A stretch of DNA of 31,233 bases from a virus, in the IMG/VR virus record IMGVR_UViG_3300028829_004859, positions 1 to 31,233 of that record. One strand, given 5' to 3'. Under the pieces are notes generated by a model. The model made no database searches. It saw only the letters and a list, made by a program, of their open reading frames with translations, and had not been told where the DNA came from. How positions within the stretch are numbered: the stretch's first letter is position 1; every line of letters begins with the position of its first letter. Made by a program: the position numbers and the translations under genes. Shown here in pieces: positions 20,725-27,574 of this stretch.

Positions 20725-22412
20725 TGTGCGGAATTAATGGTATAACTGAAGGTAATCAGTTAGCTAGAATTTATAGAATGATGGAGCATACAAAGAGAAG
20801 AGGGCCTGATGGTTCTTCTACTTGGACTAATCATCATGTATCTTTCGGACATAACTTATTAGCTATCTATGGAGATATAGGTCAATCTTTACAACCTTAT
20901 CTTTATAAAGATAGCGCACTAATATTCAATGGTGCTATCTATAATCATAAAGAGTTTTATCCTGAGTATGAAATAGATACTCATGCTGTAGCTAAAGGAT
21001 TATATGAGGAAGGTCCTAAGTTTTTAAGTAAATTAGAAGGTATGTGGGCTTTAGCTTTCTATAAAGATGGTAAGTTAATTATAGCAAGAGACCATTTTGG
21101 AGTTAAACCTTTATTTTATAGAAATACTAACAAAGGTATGATATTTTCATCATCTATGCATGCATTAGAAAGAAAAGAAACTAAATTAAATCTTTTTGCT
21201 TTTGCTCTTTATAGACAATTTGGATATGTTCCTGGTTACTTAACTTTAATTGATGAAACTTTTAAATTAACTCCAGGGCAGATAATTGAATATGATTGTT
21301 TAACAAGAAAAAGAGTAACAACTAATGTATGGGATGATTATAATTTTATAAATGATTTAGATGTTAGTAAAGAACAGTTTAGAGATGAACTTGAGGAAGC
21401 AATTAGAAAAAGTTATATTGGTGTTAGACAGCGAGGTGTTTTTCTTTCTGGTGGTCTTGATAGTACTTCTGTTGCTCACTATCTAGAAGAAAAGAATACA
21501 TTCACATCAAGATATGAGCCTCAATCAGCTAACTTTAATGACGATGCTGATATGGCTCAAAAAATGGCTGAAGAATATAATTTTAATCATTGTAATATTA
21601 ATATTACTCCAGAAAATTATTATGCTGATTTAGAAGAAGCTATGTTAGCTTTAGAGCAACCTGTATTCAATAAATCTACTCCATCTTATTTTACAATTAA
21701 TAGAGCTCTAAAAGAAGCAGGAACTATTGTTACTTATTCTGGAGATGGTGGAGATGAGATGTATACAGGTTATATAACTCATGGTAGATATGATAATACA
21801 GATAATCCATTTAGGGACCATTATAGAGCTATTGCGTGGAAACCTAAAAAACGAATGAATGTATTAGATCAAAGTTTAGAAATGGGAGAAGTAGCTTATG
21901 TCAACTATATGGAAAGCTGGTTTCCTGGTAACGTTTTTGGTGATGATCACCTTAACAACTGTTTGTTTGTAGAAATGCTTACAAGAGTATCAGAAGACTT
22001 TTTAACTAGAAATGATAAGTTTGGTTCATATTTTGGAATGGAAGGAAGATTTCCTTTACTCAATCAAAAGTTCTATAAGTACGTGATGGGTATACCTTCA
22101 TTAATTAAAATGGAAAATTTAGAACCTAATAAGTACGCTAATGGTGAATATAAGTTTTTAGCTAGAGATAGTTTAAAAGGTATTCTACCTGAATATATTA
22201 TTAACAAACCTAAAACAGGATGGTCTATTCCAGATAATGAATGGAGAAAGACTCAACAGAAGTTTAGAGATAAGATGGTTAGTCGTATAAGAGAACCATT
22301 AGATAATAAAATAGATAACTTAGTTGATTGGCAAAGAGCAGATGGAGTAAAGACTTTCTACGCTTCAGCTTTCTTTAAAACTTGGGCTAAGAACGTTAAC
22401 TTAACATTATAA
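20724..22412 (+). CDS. asnB: Asparagine synthetase, glutamine-hydrolysing (562 aa)
   Basis: The ATG at 20724 puts cysteine at position 2 (MCGINGI), the N-terminal nucleophile of the class II glutaminase domain. RRGPDG and FNGAIYNH complete that half. The synthetase half has the PP-loop SGGLDS (242-247) and SGDGGDEM. It makes amide groups using glutamine, ATP and an acid, normally aspartate. Phage and surface-glycan relatives may amidate other acids, so 'asparagine synthetase-like' is the safe name. The glutamine riboswitch directly downstream does not control this gene but suggests glutamine is watched here. The stop codon overlaps a late promoter. Confidence 0.92.
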   Translation: MCGINGITEGNQLARIYRMMEHTKRRGPDGSSTWTNHHVSFGHNLLAIYGDIGQSLQPYLYKDSALIFNGAIYNHKEFYPEYEIDTHAVAKGLYEEGPKFLSKLEGMWALAFYKDGKLIIARDHFGVKPLFYRNTNKGMIFSSSMHALERKETKLNLFAFALYRQFGYVPGYLTLIDETFKLTPGQIIEYDCLTRKRVTTNVWDDYNFINDLDVSKEQFRDELEEAIRKSYIGVRQRGVFLSGGLDSTSVAHYLEEKNTFTSRYEPQSANFNDDADMAQKMAEEYNFNHCNINITPENYYADLEEAMLALEQPVFNKSTPSYFTINRALKEAGTIVTYSGDGGDEMYTGYITHGRYDNTDNPFRDHYRAIAWKPKKRMNVLDQSLEMGEVAYVNYMESWFPGNVFGDDHLNNCLFVEMLTRVSEDFLTRNDKFGSYFGMEGRFPLLNQKFYKYVMGIPSLIKMENLEPNKYANGEYKFLARDSLKGILPEYIINKPKTGWSIPDNEWRKTQQKFRDKMVSRIREPLDNKIDNLVDWQRADGVKTFYASAFFKTWAKNVNLTL

Positions 22413-22415
22413 ATA
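22408..22415 (+). promoter_or_regulatory. T4-type late promoter for the riboswitch transcript
   Basis: A perfect TATAAATA overlaps the asparagine synthetase stop codon. With T4 spacing RNA starts near 22421, exactly at the first base of the riboswitch aptamer. Confidence 0.65.
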
Positions 22416-22420
22416 AACTA

Positions 22421-22472
22421 TCGTTGGGGTTTCCATACCCGGAAGTAAGCTATTTTGCTGAAGCAACGCACT
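22421..22472 (+). promoter_or_regulatory. Glutamine riboswitch, glnA-type aptamer
   Basis: The conserved skeleton is present: P1 CGTTG 22422-22426/CAACG 22464-22468, a small GGG/CCC hairpin, then GGAAGTA, the P3 hairpin AGC/GCT, and GAAG before CAACGCAC. The reported glnA class has CGUUC/GAACG in P1, so the change here to CGTTG/CAACG keeps pairing, which supports the fold. These aptamers bind glutamine in cyanobacteria, cyanophages and marine DNA. The ribosome site AAGGAAG of the next gene lies about 15 bases downstream, so control of translation is plausible. Confidence 0.82.
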
Positions 22473-22496
22473 TTAACTGTAAAAGGAAGAAGTGTT

Positions 22497-22742
22497 ATGA
22501 CAAATATAATCGAAACTAAATTTGGAACCTTGGTTAATACAAAAAAGATAGCCGCAGGAAGTGCATCTAGTATAAAAAAATCTGGAGCATTTTATAATTT
22601 TTCAATACGTATTACTAATGATGATATAAGAGAATACTCATTTACAGATCTCACAAGAGCTGAATATATGAGAAGAATTATGATTGGTCATTTAGAAGAA
22701 AAAATTAAAAACGATTCGAAAAATATTCCTAAAACTGCATAA
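22497..22742 (+). CDS. Riboswitch-controlled small protein (81 aa)
   Basis: AAGGAAG precedes the ATG at 22497; the longer open frame upstream passes through the riboswitch and is not real. The protein has a mixed alpha/beta look: FGTLVNTKKIAAGSASSI, then FYNFSIRITNDDIREYSFTD and a helix, DLTRAEYMRRIMIGHLEEKI. It is not recognised. Its glutamine riboswitch suggests a role in nitrogen status or in an amide-nitrogen enzyme; inference. Confidence 0.7.
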   Translation: MTNIIETKFGTLVNTKKIAAGSASSIKKSGAFYNFSIRITNDDIREYSFTDLTRAEYMRRIMIGHLEEKIKNDSKNIPKTA

Positions 22743-22761
22743 AAATATTCGAGTAACTAAC

Positions 22762-22769
22762 TATAAATA
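22762..22769 (+). promoter_or_regulatory. T4-type late promoter for hsp20
   Basis: A perfect TATAAATA, preceded by the AATATTCGAGTAACTAAC box also seen in variant form at 23564-23582. RNA would start near 22775. The leader contains a small CCGA-GTAA-TCGG hairpin before the hsp20 gene. Confidence 0.6.
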
Positions 22770-22829
22770 ACGTACACTAGCCGAGTAATCGGGAGTGACA
22801 ACCGTCTTGCATAACAAATGGAGGCAAAT

Positions 22830-23240
22830 ATGACTGGTACTTTTATGTTCCCAAGGAACGCTTTTTTAGGTTTCGACCATCTCTTAAACGAGATCGATAA
22901 CATCGGCTTACACGCTAAGGATACATATCCACCGCACAATGTAGTGAAGTTAAGCGCCACAGAGCACTTAGTTGAGCTAGCAATAGCGGGATTTAGCAAA
23001 GAAGATATTAAGATTGAGGTAAAAGAGCACGTATTAACTATTACAGGAAATCGTGAACGTCGAAGACCACAGGAAATGTATGTCCACAAGGGCATTTCAG
23101 CTCGTAAGTTTACTAAATCTTATAGGCTGTCTGAGTACACCGAAGTTACAGGTGCTGATATTACTAATGGAATTCTTGTCATTAATCTTGAAGTTAAACT
23201 TCCAGAAGAAAGAAAACCTAAAGTAATTAATATTAACTAA
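22830..23240 (+). CDS. Hsp20 / small heat shock chaperone (136 aa)
   Basis: The alpha-crystallin domain spans roughly residues 34-130. Its key parts are YPPHNVVKL, VELAIAGFSKEDIKIEV, LTITGNRER and the ADITNGILVINLEVKLPEE strand. The C-terminal tail ends in KVININ, the I-x-I type anchor used for oligomerisation. The family holds unfolding proteins in an ATP-independent way and is common in marine T4-like phages, perhaps for capsid proteins. The ATG at 22830 is chosen because GGAGG lies six bases upstream; the earlier ATG at 22818 overlaps that site. Arginines here use CGT, unlike most neighbours. Confidence 0.93.
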   Translation: MTGTFMFPRNAFLGFDHLLNEIDNIGLHAKDTYPPHNVVKLSATEHLVELAIAGFSKEDIKIEVKEHVLTITGNRERRRPQEMYVHKGISARKFTKSYRLSEYTEVTGADITNGILVINLEVKLPEERKPKVININ

Positions 23241-23284
23241 TCAGCGACTCTCATTTTTAATTAAGTCAAAAATGGAGTAAACCA

Positions 23285-23518
23285 ATGACTGCAATAACTC
23301 AAACTACATATAATGTCACATGTAAGATATGTGCTTCAATTGCTAACGCATTAAAAGAAACATTAAGAGCTATCATAGTAGGTAGACAGATGTCAGCTAA
23401 TGTACAAGTAGCAAGAGAATTACAACAACTAGGATTCTATGGCAGAGATCAAGATTTAAGGCATATTATTATGCAATTAAATGACAAGACTGCTAAAGAA
23501 TACGAAAAGAGATCTTAA
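23285..23518 (+). CDS. Conserved-looking small protein (77 aa)
   Basis: The N-terminus has a CKIC pair, then a helix with ALKETLRAIIVGRQ, and ARELQQLGFYGRDQD, which recalls short proteins next to hsp20/uvsX in marine T4-like phages. A CATTTTT/AAAAATG inverted repeat (23252-23258 and 23268-23274) sits just before the GGAG of this gene and could partly mask the ribosome site. Function unknown. Confidence 0.6.
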   Translation: MTAITQTTYNVTCKICASIANALKETLRAIIVGRQMSANVQVARELQQLGFYGRDQDLRHIIMQLNDKTAKEYEKRS

Positions 23519-23563
23519 GTGTGGCCTTATTCAGATGAAGAAAATGATTGGTTAAGTAGCTAA
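23519..23563 (+). CDS. Possible 14-residue micro-ORF with GTG start
   Basis: The GTG directly follows the previous stop. The frame reads WPYSDEENDWLSS, similar to very short Trp/Tyr-rich acidic peptides I recall near uvsX in marine T4-like phages. No ribosome site is visible; translation could be by re-initiation. Protein-level evidence would be needed. Confidence 0.35.
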   Translation: MWPYSDEENDWLSS

Positions 23564-23582
23564 ACATTTTCGAAAAACTTAC

Positions 23583-23590
23583 TATAAATA
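23583..23590 (+). promoter_or_regulatory. Late-type promoter (TATAAATA) ahead of uvsX
   Basis: A perfect TATAAATA preceded by CATTTTCGAAAAACTTAC, the same upstream T/A box as the TATAATAATA promoters. The predicted start near 23596 falls inside the 5' arm of the terminator hairpin at 23593-23614. Confidence 0.55.
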
Positions 23591-23592
23591 TT

Positions 23593-23625
23593 GAGGCAGT
23601 CGAAAGATTGCCTCTTTATTTTTTT
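23593..23625 (+). terminator. Intrinsic terminator with GAAA tetraloop upstream of uvsX
   Basis: GAGGCAGTC 23593-23601 pairs with GATTGCCTC 23606-23614 (9 bp, one G-U), closed by a GAAA tetraloop. It is followed by TTTATTTTTTT 23615-23625. This is a textbook factor-independent terminator for transcripts coming from hsp20. Transcripts started by the overlapping late promoter would lack the first three bases of the stem. Confidence 0.75.
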
Positions 23626-23651
23626 CAGGTCGCTCCTGCGAATAAAACAGC
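23626..23651 (+). repeat. Leader element, copy B (26 nt, shared with position 4366)
   Basis: CAGGTCGCTCCTG, four variable bases, then TAAAACAGC, directly after the terminator T-tract and 13 bases before the uvsX ATG. It matches copy A (4366-4391) at 21 of 26 positions. See that entry for possible folding and the coding alternative. Confidence 0.5.
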
Positions 23652-23664
23652 TAACGAGGATAAT

Positions 23665-24741
23665 ATGAACTTACTAGATAAACTTAAGAAAACTTCTACT
23701 GTCAAGCAAACTGCTATACTCTCCGAAAGTAAACTCTTTAATAAGAAAGATATGATCACTACAGATATACCTGTATTGAATATTGCTTTGTCGGGCACTA
23801 TCGATGGTGGATTAACCCCTGGACTAACTGTTATTGCTGGTCCTTCTAAACACTTTAAATCTAACCTTGCTCTTATAATGACATCTGCTTATCTTAAAAA
23901 GTTTCCAGATGCTATTTGTCTATTATATGATACTGAGTTCGGTATCACTCCTGATTACTTAACTGCTATGGGTGTTGATCCTAAGAGATGCTTGCATACT
24001 CCTGTAGAGCATGTAGAGCAGCTTAAGTTTGATATTGTTAAGCAATTAGAGAATATTGATAGAGGTGATAAAGTCATTATTATGATTGACTCTATTGGTA
24101 ACTTAGCTTCTAAGAAAGAACTAGAAGATGCTATGAATGAGAAATCTGTTGCAGATATGTCTAGAGCTAAAGCATTGAAAGGTCTGTTTAGAATTATAAC
24201 TCCTTATCTAACTACTAGAGATATTCCTGCTGTAGTTATCAATCATACTTATAAAGAGATTGGTTTATTTCCTAAAGATATTATGTCAGGTGGTACTGGT
24301 ATATACTACTCTGCTAATCAGATATTCTTTATGGGTAGACAGCAAGAGAAAGAAGGTACTGAAATCGCTGGTTATAACTTTATGATCGGTGTAGAGAAGA
24401 GTCGATTCACAAAAGAAAAGACTAGAGTTCCTTTAGTAGTAACTTGGGATGGTGGTATCTCTAAATGGGGTGGATTACTAGAAATAGGTATGTTATTAGG
24501 TTGGGTAAGAAAACCTTCTAATGGATGGTATGAAGGTATCAATCCTACTACTGGTGAAGTTATGACTGATAAAAAGAGAAAAGCAGATACAAGTAACTCT
24601 GACTTCTGGATTCCTTTATTCAAAGCTGGAATGGCAGATGCTGTTGCTAAAAAGTTTTCTATTGCATCAAGCAAAGGTATAGTAGAAGAAGATAATGAAG
24701 ATAGAACTATAGAGGTAGAAGTAAATGAAACCGAATCCTAA
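23665..24741 (+). CDS. uvsX: UvsX recombinase (RecA-like)
   Basis: UvsX forms filaments on single-stranded DNA and drives strand exchange in recombination-dependent replication and repair. From the ATG at 23665, Walker A is GPSKHFKSN (59-67), very close to the T4 form, and Walker B is VIIMIDS (137-143). The 358 residues compare with 391 in T4. The C-terminus is acidic, as in UvsX/RecA tails. GAGG lies five bases before the ATG; the in-frame upstream TTG at 23608 falls inside the terminator hairpin and is rejected. It overlaps the next ORF by 17 bases. Confidence 0.95.
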   Translation: MNLLDKLKKTSTVKQTAILSESKLFNKKDMITTDIPVLNIALSGTIDGGLTPGLTVIAGPSKHFKSNLALIMTSAYLKKFPDAICLLYDTEFGITPDYLTAMGVDPKRCLHTPVEHVEQLKFDIVKQLENIDRGDKVIIMIDSIGNLASKKELEDAMNEKSVADMSRAKALKGLFRIITPYLTTRDIPAVVINHTYKEIGLFPKDIMSGGTGIYYSANQIFFMGRQQEKEGTEIAGYNFMIGVEKSRFTKEKTRVPLVVTWDGGISKWGGLLEIGMLLGWVRKPSNGWYEGINPTTGEVMTDKKRKADTSNSDFWIPLFKAGMADAVAKKFSIASSKGIVEEDNEDRTIEVEVNETES

Positions 24742-25024
24742 AAATTATGAAGGCTTTGTAGATCCAGAAGGCGGTGAATGGATTAAAGTTAAAACTGGAA
24801 TGTATAAAGGTGCTATTTGGCGTCCTGCAGATATGAAACTAGTTAATGAAGAAACCGGAGAAGTATCTTATCAGATTGAATTACTTGGCGGTGATATCAA
24901 ATCTTGGAATACAAGAGCTAAAAAAGTATTTTTTAAAATGGCTGATAGTATTATATCAGAAATATTAGGTAAAGGAGTAGTGCGTGAACGACAAGACAGC
25001 GATAGTGATTCCAGCGAGACTTGA
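24725..25024 (+). CDS. Hypothetical protein between uvsX and kdsB (99 aa)
   Basis: The ATG lies within the end of uvsX, and the gene overlaps kdsB by 41 bases. The core, PEGGEWIKVKTGMYKGAIWRP, suggests a small beta-sheet domain, followed by a helix and an acidic Ser/Asp tail (DSDSDSSET). No family is recognised. Tight coupling to uvsX suggests a recombination-linked role, but that is only positional. Confidence 0.6.
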   Translation: MKPNPKNYEGFVDPEGGEWIKVKTGMYKGAIWRPADMKLVNEETGEVSYQIELLGGDIKSWNTRAKKVFFKMADSIISEILGKGVVRERQDSDSDSSET

Positions 25025-25658
25025 GAGTACAAGATTTCCTGAAAAAATGTTAGTACCAGTTACAGATATGCATTGTCTTATTCAGAGAGTAGAGCATTGG
25101 TGTAAAATGGTTACTGAGAATGTATTTGTAGCTACTGATAGTAAAAAGATAGCAGCTTTATTTCCTGATAATCACATTATGACTTCTGAAGAAGCTGAAA
25201 ATGGAACTGATAGAGTTGCAGAAGCAATGGAACAATTACCTTTCTTTGATAAATTTATAAACGTTCAAGGTGATCTTATTGACCCTCCTATTCACAGTTT
25301 TCATGATATTGAGAAAAGACTTGATCATAATAGAGTAGTTACTGTTTGTTCTAATATGGATAAAACAGATCAATTAGATCCAAATTCAGTCAAGTGTATT
25401 AACAATAATTATTTTGCTAATTGGTTTCTAAGAGCTCCAGTCCAATATGGAGACTGGCACTTAGGTATATATGGATATACAAGAGCAGCTTTAGGTGCAT
25501 ATAAGTATCTAAATGTATATGAATCTGAGATGATTGAATCATTAGAACAATTAAGATGGTTAAGTAATGGTTTTGATATTGGAGTTATCTTTACAGATGA
25601 ACCTGCTGCAGAAATTAACACAGAAGAAGATTTAATTAAATGGAAGGAAAAACAATGA
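24984..25658 (+). CDS. kdsB: 3-deoxy-manno-octulosonate (Kdo) cytidylyltransferase
   Basis: CMP-Kdo synthetase activates Kdo with CTP for the inner core of lipopolysaccharide. Family marks are AIVIPARLESTRFPEKML (6-23), GTDRVAEA, FINVQGDLIDPP, LGIYGYTRAALGAY and the ESLEQLRWLSNG block. The 224 residues are shorter than the usual 245-250, with the middle trimmed. The GTG at 24984 follows GGAG six bases upstream. The related CMP-pseudaminic/neuraminic synthetases are less likely, since the C-terminal EQLRW and the HLGIYGY stretch are KdsB-like. It is odd to find it between uvsX and gene 41; the phage may alter host LPS or make a Kdo-containing glycan. Confidence 0.85.
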   Translation: MNDKTAIVIPARLESTRFPEKMLVPVTDMHCLIQRVEHWCKMVTENVFVATDSKKIAALFPDNHIMTSEEAENGTDRVAEAMEQLPFFDKFINVQGDLIDPPIHSFHDIEKRLDHNRVVTVCSNMDKTDQLDPNSVKCINNNYFANWFLRAPVQYGDWHLGIYGYTRAALGAYKYLNVYESEMIESLEQLRWLSNGFDIGVIFTDEPAAEINTEEDLIKWKEKQ

Positions 25659-25741
25659 ACCCGAACCCTCATTATGTGAATATGGTAATTAACTTTAGTA
25701 TATTAGGTACATTAATCTACGTAGCTTTACAGGTATCTTAA
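25655..25741 (+). CDS. Membrane micro-protein upstream of the helicase (28 aa)
   Basis: AAGGAA lies shortly before the ATG, which overlaps the kdsB stop (ATGA); its stop overlaps the gene 41 start (TAATG). The peptide has a polar start (NPNPHYV) and one hydrophobic helix, FSILGTLIYVALQV. The perfect fit between two genes by one- and four-base overlaps argues that it is translated. No known function. Confidence 0.55.
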   Translation: MNPNPHYVNMVINFSILGTLIYVALQVS

Positions 25742-27114
25742 TGGCAGTTGACTCTAACGAACTAAGAAAAGCTATACTTCATAACTTAGTTGTTAACGAA
25801 GAGTATTGTAGAAAAGTACTACCGTTCTTAGATAAAGAATACTTCGCAGAAGCATCTGAAAGAATTGTACTTGAAGAGATTAACAAATATTATGGTAAAC
25901 ATAATGTTAGTCCTAAGTATCAAGCTTTAAAGATTGAAATAGAATCTAGAGATGATCTTACTGAAGGTGTATATAAAGAGTTATCTAAATTTACTGATGA
26001 AAGAGTACCAGATATACCTAAAGTAGAATGGTTAGTTTCTAAGACTGAAGAATGGTGTCAAGAGAAAGCTATTGTTAATGCTGTCTTTAAAGCTGTTAAT
26101 GTAATAGGTGGTGAAGATAAGAAGACTTCTCAGTCTGCATTACCTGAGATACTTAGAGAAGCTATATCTACTTCTTTTGATAAGTCTGTAGGTCATGACT
26201 TTATAGAAGATGTAGAAGATAGATGGGAATTTTATCATAAGAAAGAAGAGAAAGTACCTTCTGGTTTAGAGCATTTTGATTATATTCTTAGAGGTGGTTT
26301 TCCTTCGAAGACTCTAGGTGTTATAATGGCTGGTACTGGTGTAGGTAAATCTTTGTTTATGTGCTCTATGTCATCTAACTTATTAGAGTCAGGTCATAAC
26401 GTTCTGTATATAACTATGGAGATGGCTGAAGAGAAGATAGCTCAGAGAATAGATCAGAACTTACTTAACTTATCCCCTGAAGACTTAGATAATATTGGTA
26501 AAGACTCGTTCTTAAAACGATTTGATAACCTGAAGATTAAAACTAGAGGTAGATTAATAGTTAAAGAGTATCCTACTAAATCTGTTCATGCAGGTCATTT
26601 TAGAGCTCTTTTGAAAGAGTTAGAATTAAAGAAAGACTTTAAACCTGATTTAGTATGTGTTGACTATCTTAATATTTGTGGTGCTATGGGTATAAGTAAA
26701 CAAGCTAATAGTTATGAACAAGTAAAAGCTACTGCTGAAGAGCTTAGAGCATTAGCTATGGAGTTTAATATTCCAGTATTGACTGCTACTCAGACTAATA
26801 GACAAGGTTATAGTGATGCTGATGTAGATATAACTTCTGTTAGTGAATCGTTTGGTTTACCTATGACTGCTGATTATTTCTTTGCTATGACTACTAACGA
26901 TAAATTAAGAGATGAAGGTATTATTAGATTCTCTCAGTTAAAGAATAGATATGGTGATCCTGCTGATAGACGTAATTGGTTATTAGGTGTAGATTATAGT
27001 AGAATGAGAATAGAAGATATGCCAGATCAACCTGCTCATATAGATGCATTAAATGAAGCAGAAAATAACAAACAAACCGATACTAAATCTATTATGGACA
27101 TCAACTGGAATTGA
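25741..27114 (+). CDS. 41: Replicative DNA helicase (T4 gp41/DnaB-like)
   Basis: gp41 is the hexameric 5'-3' helicase that unwinds the fork and binds the gp61 primase. Walker A is GTGVGKS (198-204), Walker B LVCVDYL (304-310). The TATQTNRQG motif and ITMEMAEEKIAQRID are DnaB-family signatures. At 457 residues it is close to T4 gp41 (475). The N-terminal 120 residues form the helical collar domain. The start follows a micro-protein by TAATG overlap, implying coupled translation. Confidence 0.95.
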   Translation: MAVDSNELRKAILHNLVVNEEYCRKVLPFLDKEYFAEASERIVLEEINKYYGKHNVSPKYQALKIEIESRDDLTEGVYKELSKFTDERVPDIPKVEWLVSKTEEWCQEKAIVNAVFKAVNVIGGEDKKTSQSALPEILREAISTSFDKSVGHDFIEDVEDRWEFYHKKEEKVPSGLEHFDYILRGGFPSKTLGVIMAGTGVGKSLFMCSMSSNLLESGHNVLYITMEMAEEKIAQRIDQNLLNLSPEDLDNIGKDSFLKRFDNLKIKTRGRLIVKEYPTKSVHAGHFRALLKELELKKDFKPDLVCVDYLNICGAMGISKQANSYEQVKATAEELRALAMEFNIPVLTATQTNRQGYSDADVDITSVSESFGLPMTADYFFAMTTNDKLRDEGIIRFSQLKNRYGDPADRRNWLLGVDYSRMRIEDMPDQPAHIDALNEAENNKQTDTKSIMDINWN

Positions 27115-27120
27115 TAAATA
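27113..27120 (+). promoter_or_regulatory. Possible late promoter after gene 41 (GATAAATA)
   Basis: GATAAATA overlaps the gene 41 stop and is one mismatch from TATAAATA. The next ribosome site, GGAAG, lies 18 bases further on. Weak call based on similarity and position only. Confidence 0.3.
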
Positions 27121-27145
27121 ATAATAGTTAGTTATGGAAGAGTCA

Positions 27146-27574
27146 ATGCCACCACGTAAAGAAAATAAAACCCCCGGAAAAAATTTACTAGGAAATATTA
27201 GAGAGCGTCTTTCTATAGTAGAAGATAGACTAGATGAAATAGCTAGTCTATTAGAGTATGAGTTTTTGTCAAAAGATGATCCAGAAAGATTAGCTGTTGT
27301 AGAAGAAAGATTAGAGCATAGGCTTAGAGAAGAGAAACGAAGAGAAGAACTTGAAAAGATTCAATACGAAAAAGAAGAGAAAGAAAGAATAGAACAAGCA
27401 GCTGCTGATCTATTAATAGCTCAAGAAGAAGAACGTAAAAGAATCTTAGCAGAAGAAGAATTAAGACGAAACCCTCCTCCTCCTGTTAGTCCATATAAAC
27501 CAGGCACAATAGAACATGCTAACTGGAAAAGAAAAACATTTGGACAAAAGAAACAGAAAAAAGCTCTGAAATAA
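27146..27574 (+). CDS. Coiled-coil protein, Glu/Arg-rich (142 aa)
   Basis: A long charged coiled coil occupies about residues 15-115 (RLSIVEDRLDEIASLLEYEF, then repeated EEKRREELEK-type heptads). A proline stretch NPPPPVSPYKP and a basic tail follow. I prefer the ATG at 27146, five bases after GGAAG; an ATG at 27134 has no site. Such rods often act as scaffolds or tethers. The stop and the next ATG overlap by one base. No family is recognised. Confidence 0.65.
   Translation: MPPRKENKTPGKNLLGNIRERLSIVEDRLDEIASLLEYEFLSKDDPERLAVVEERLEHRLREEKRREELEKIQYEKEEKERIEQAAADLLIAQEEERKRILAEEELRRNPPPPVSPYKPGTIEHANWKRKTFGQKKQKKALK

Noticed and set aside
22455-22496. Longer start for the 81-aa riboswitch-controlled protein
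   Set aside because: The TTG lies inside the aptamer; ATG 22497 has a ribosome binding site.
23608-23664. Upstream TTG start for uvsX
   Set aside because: It would begin inside the terminator hairpin and read through the T-tract; ATG 23665 has GAGG at good spacing and matches the UvsX N-terminus.
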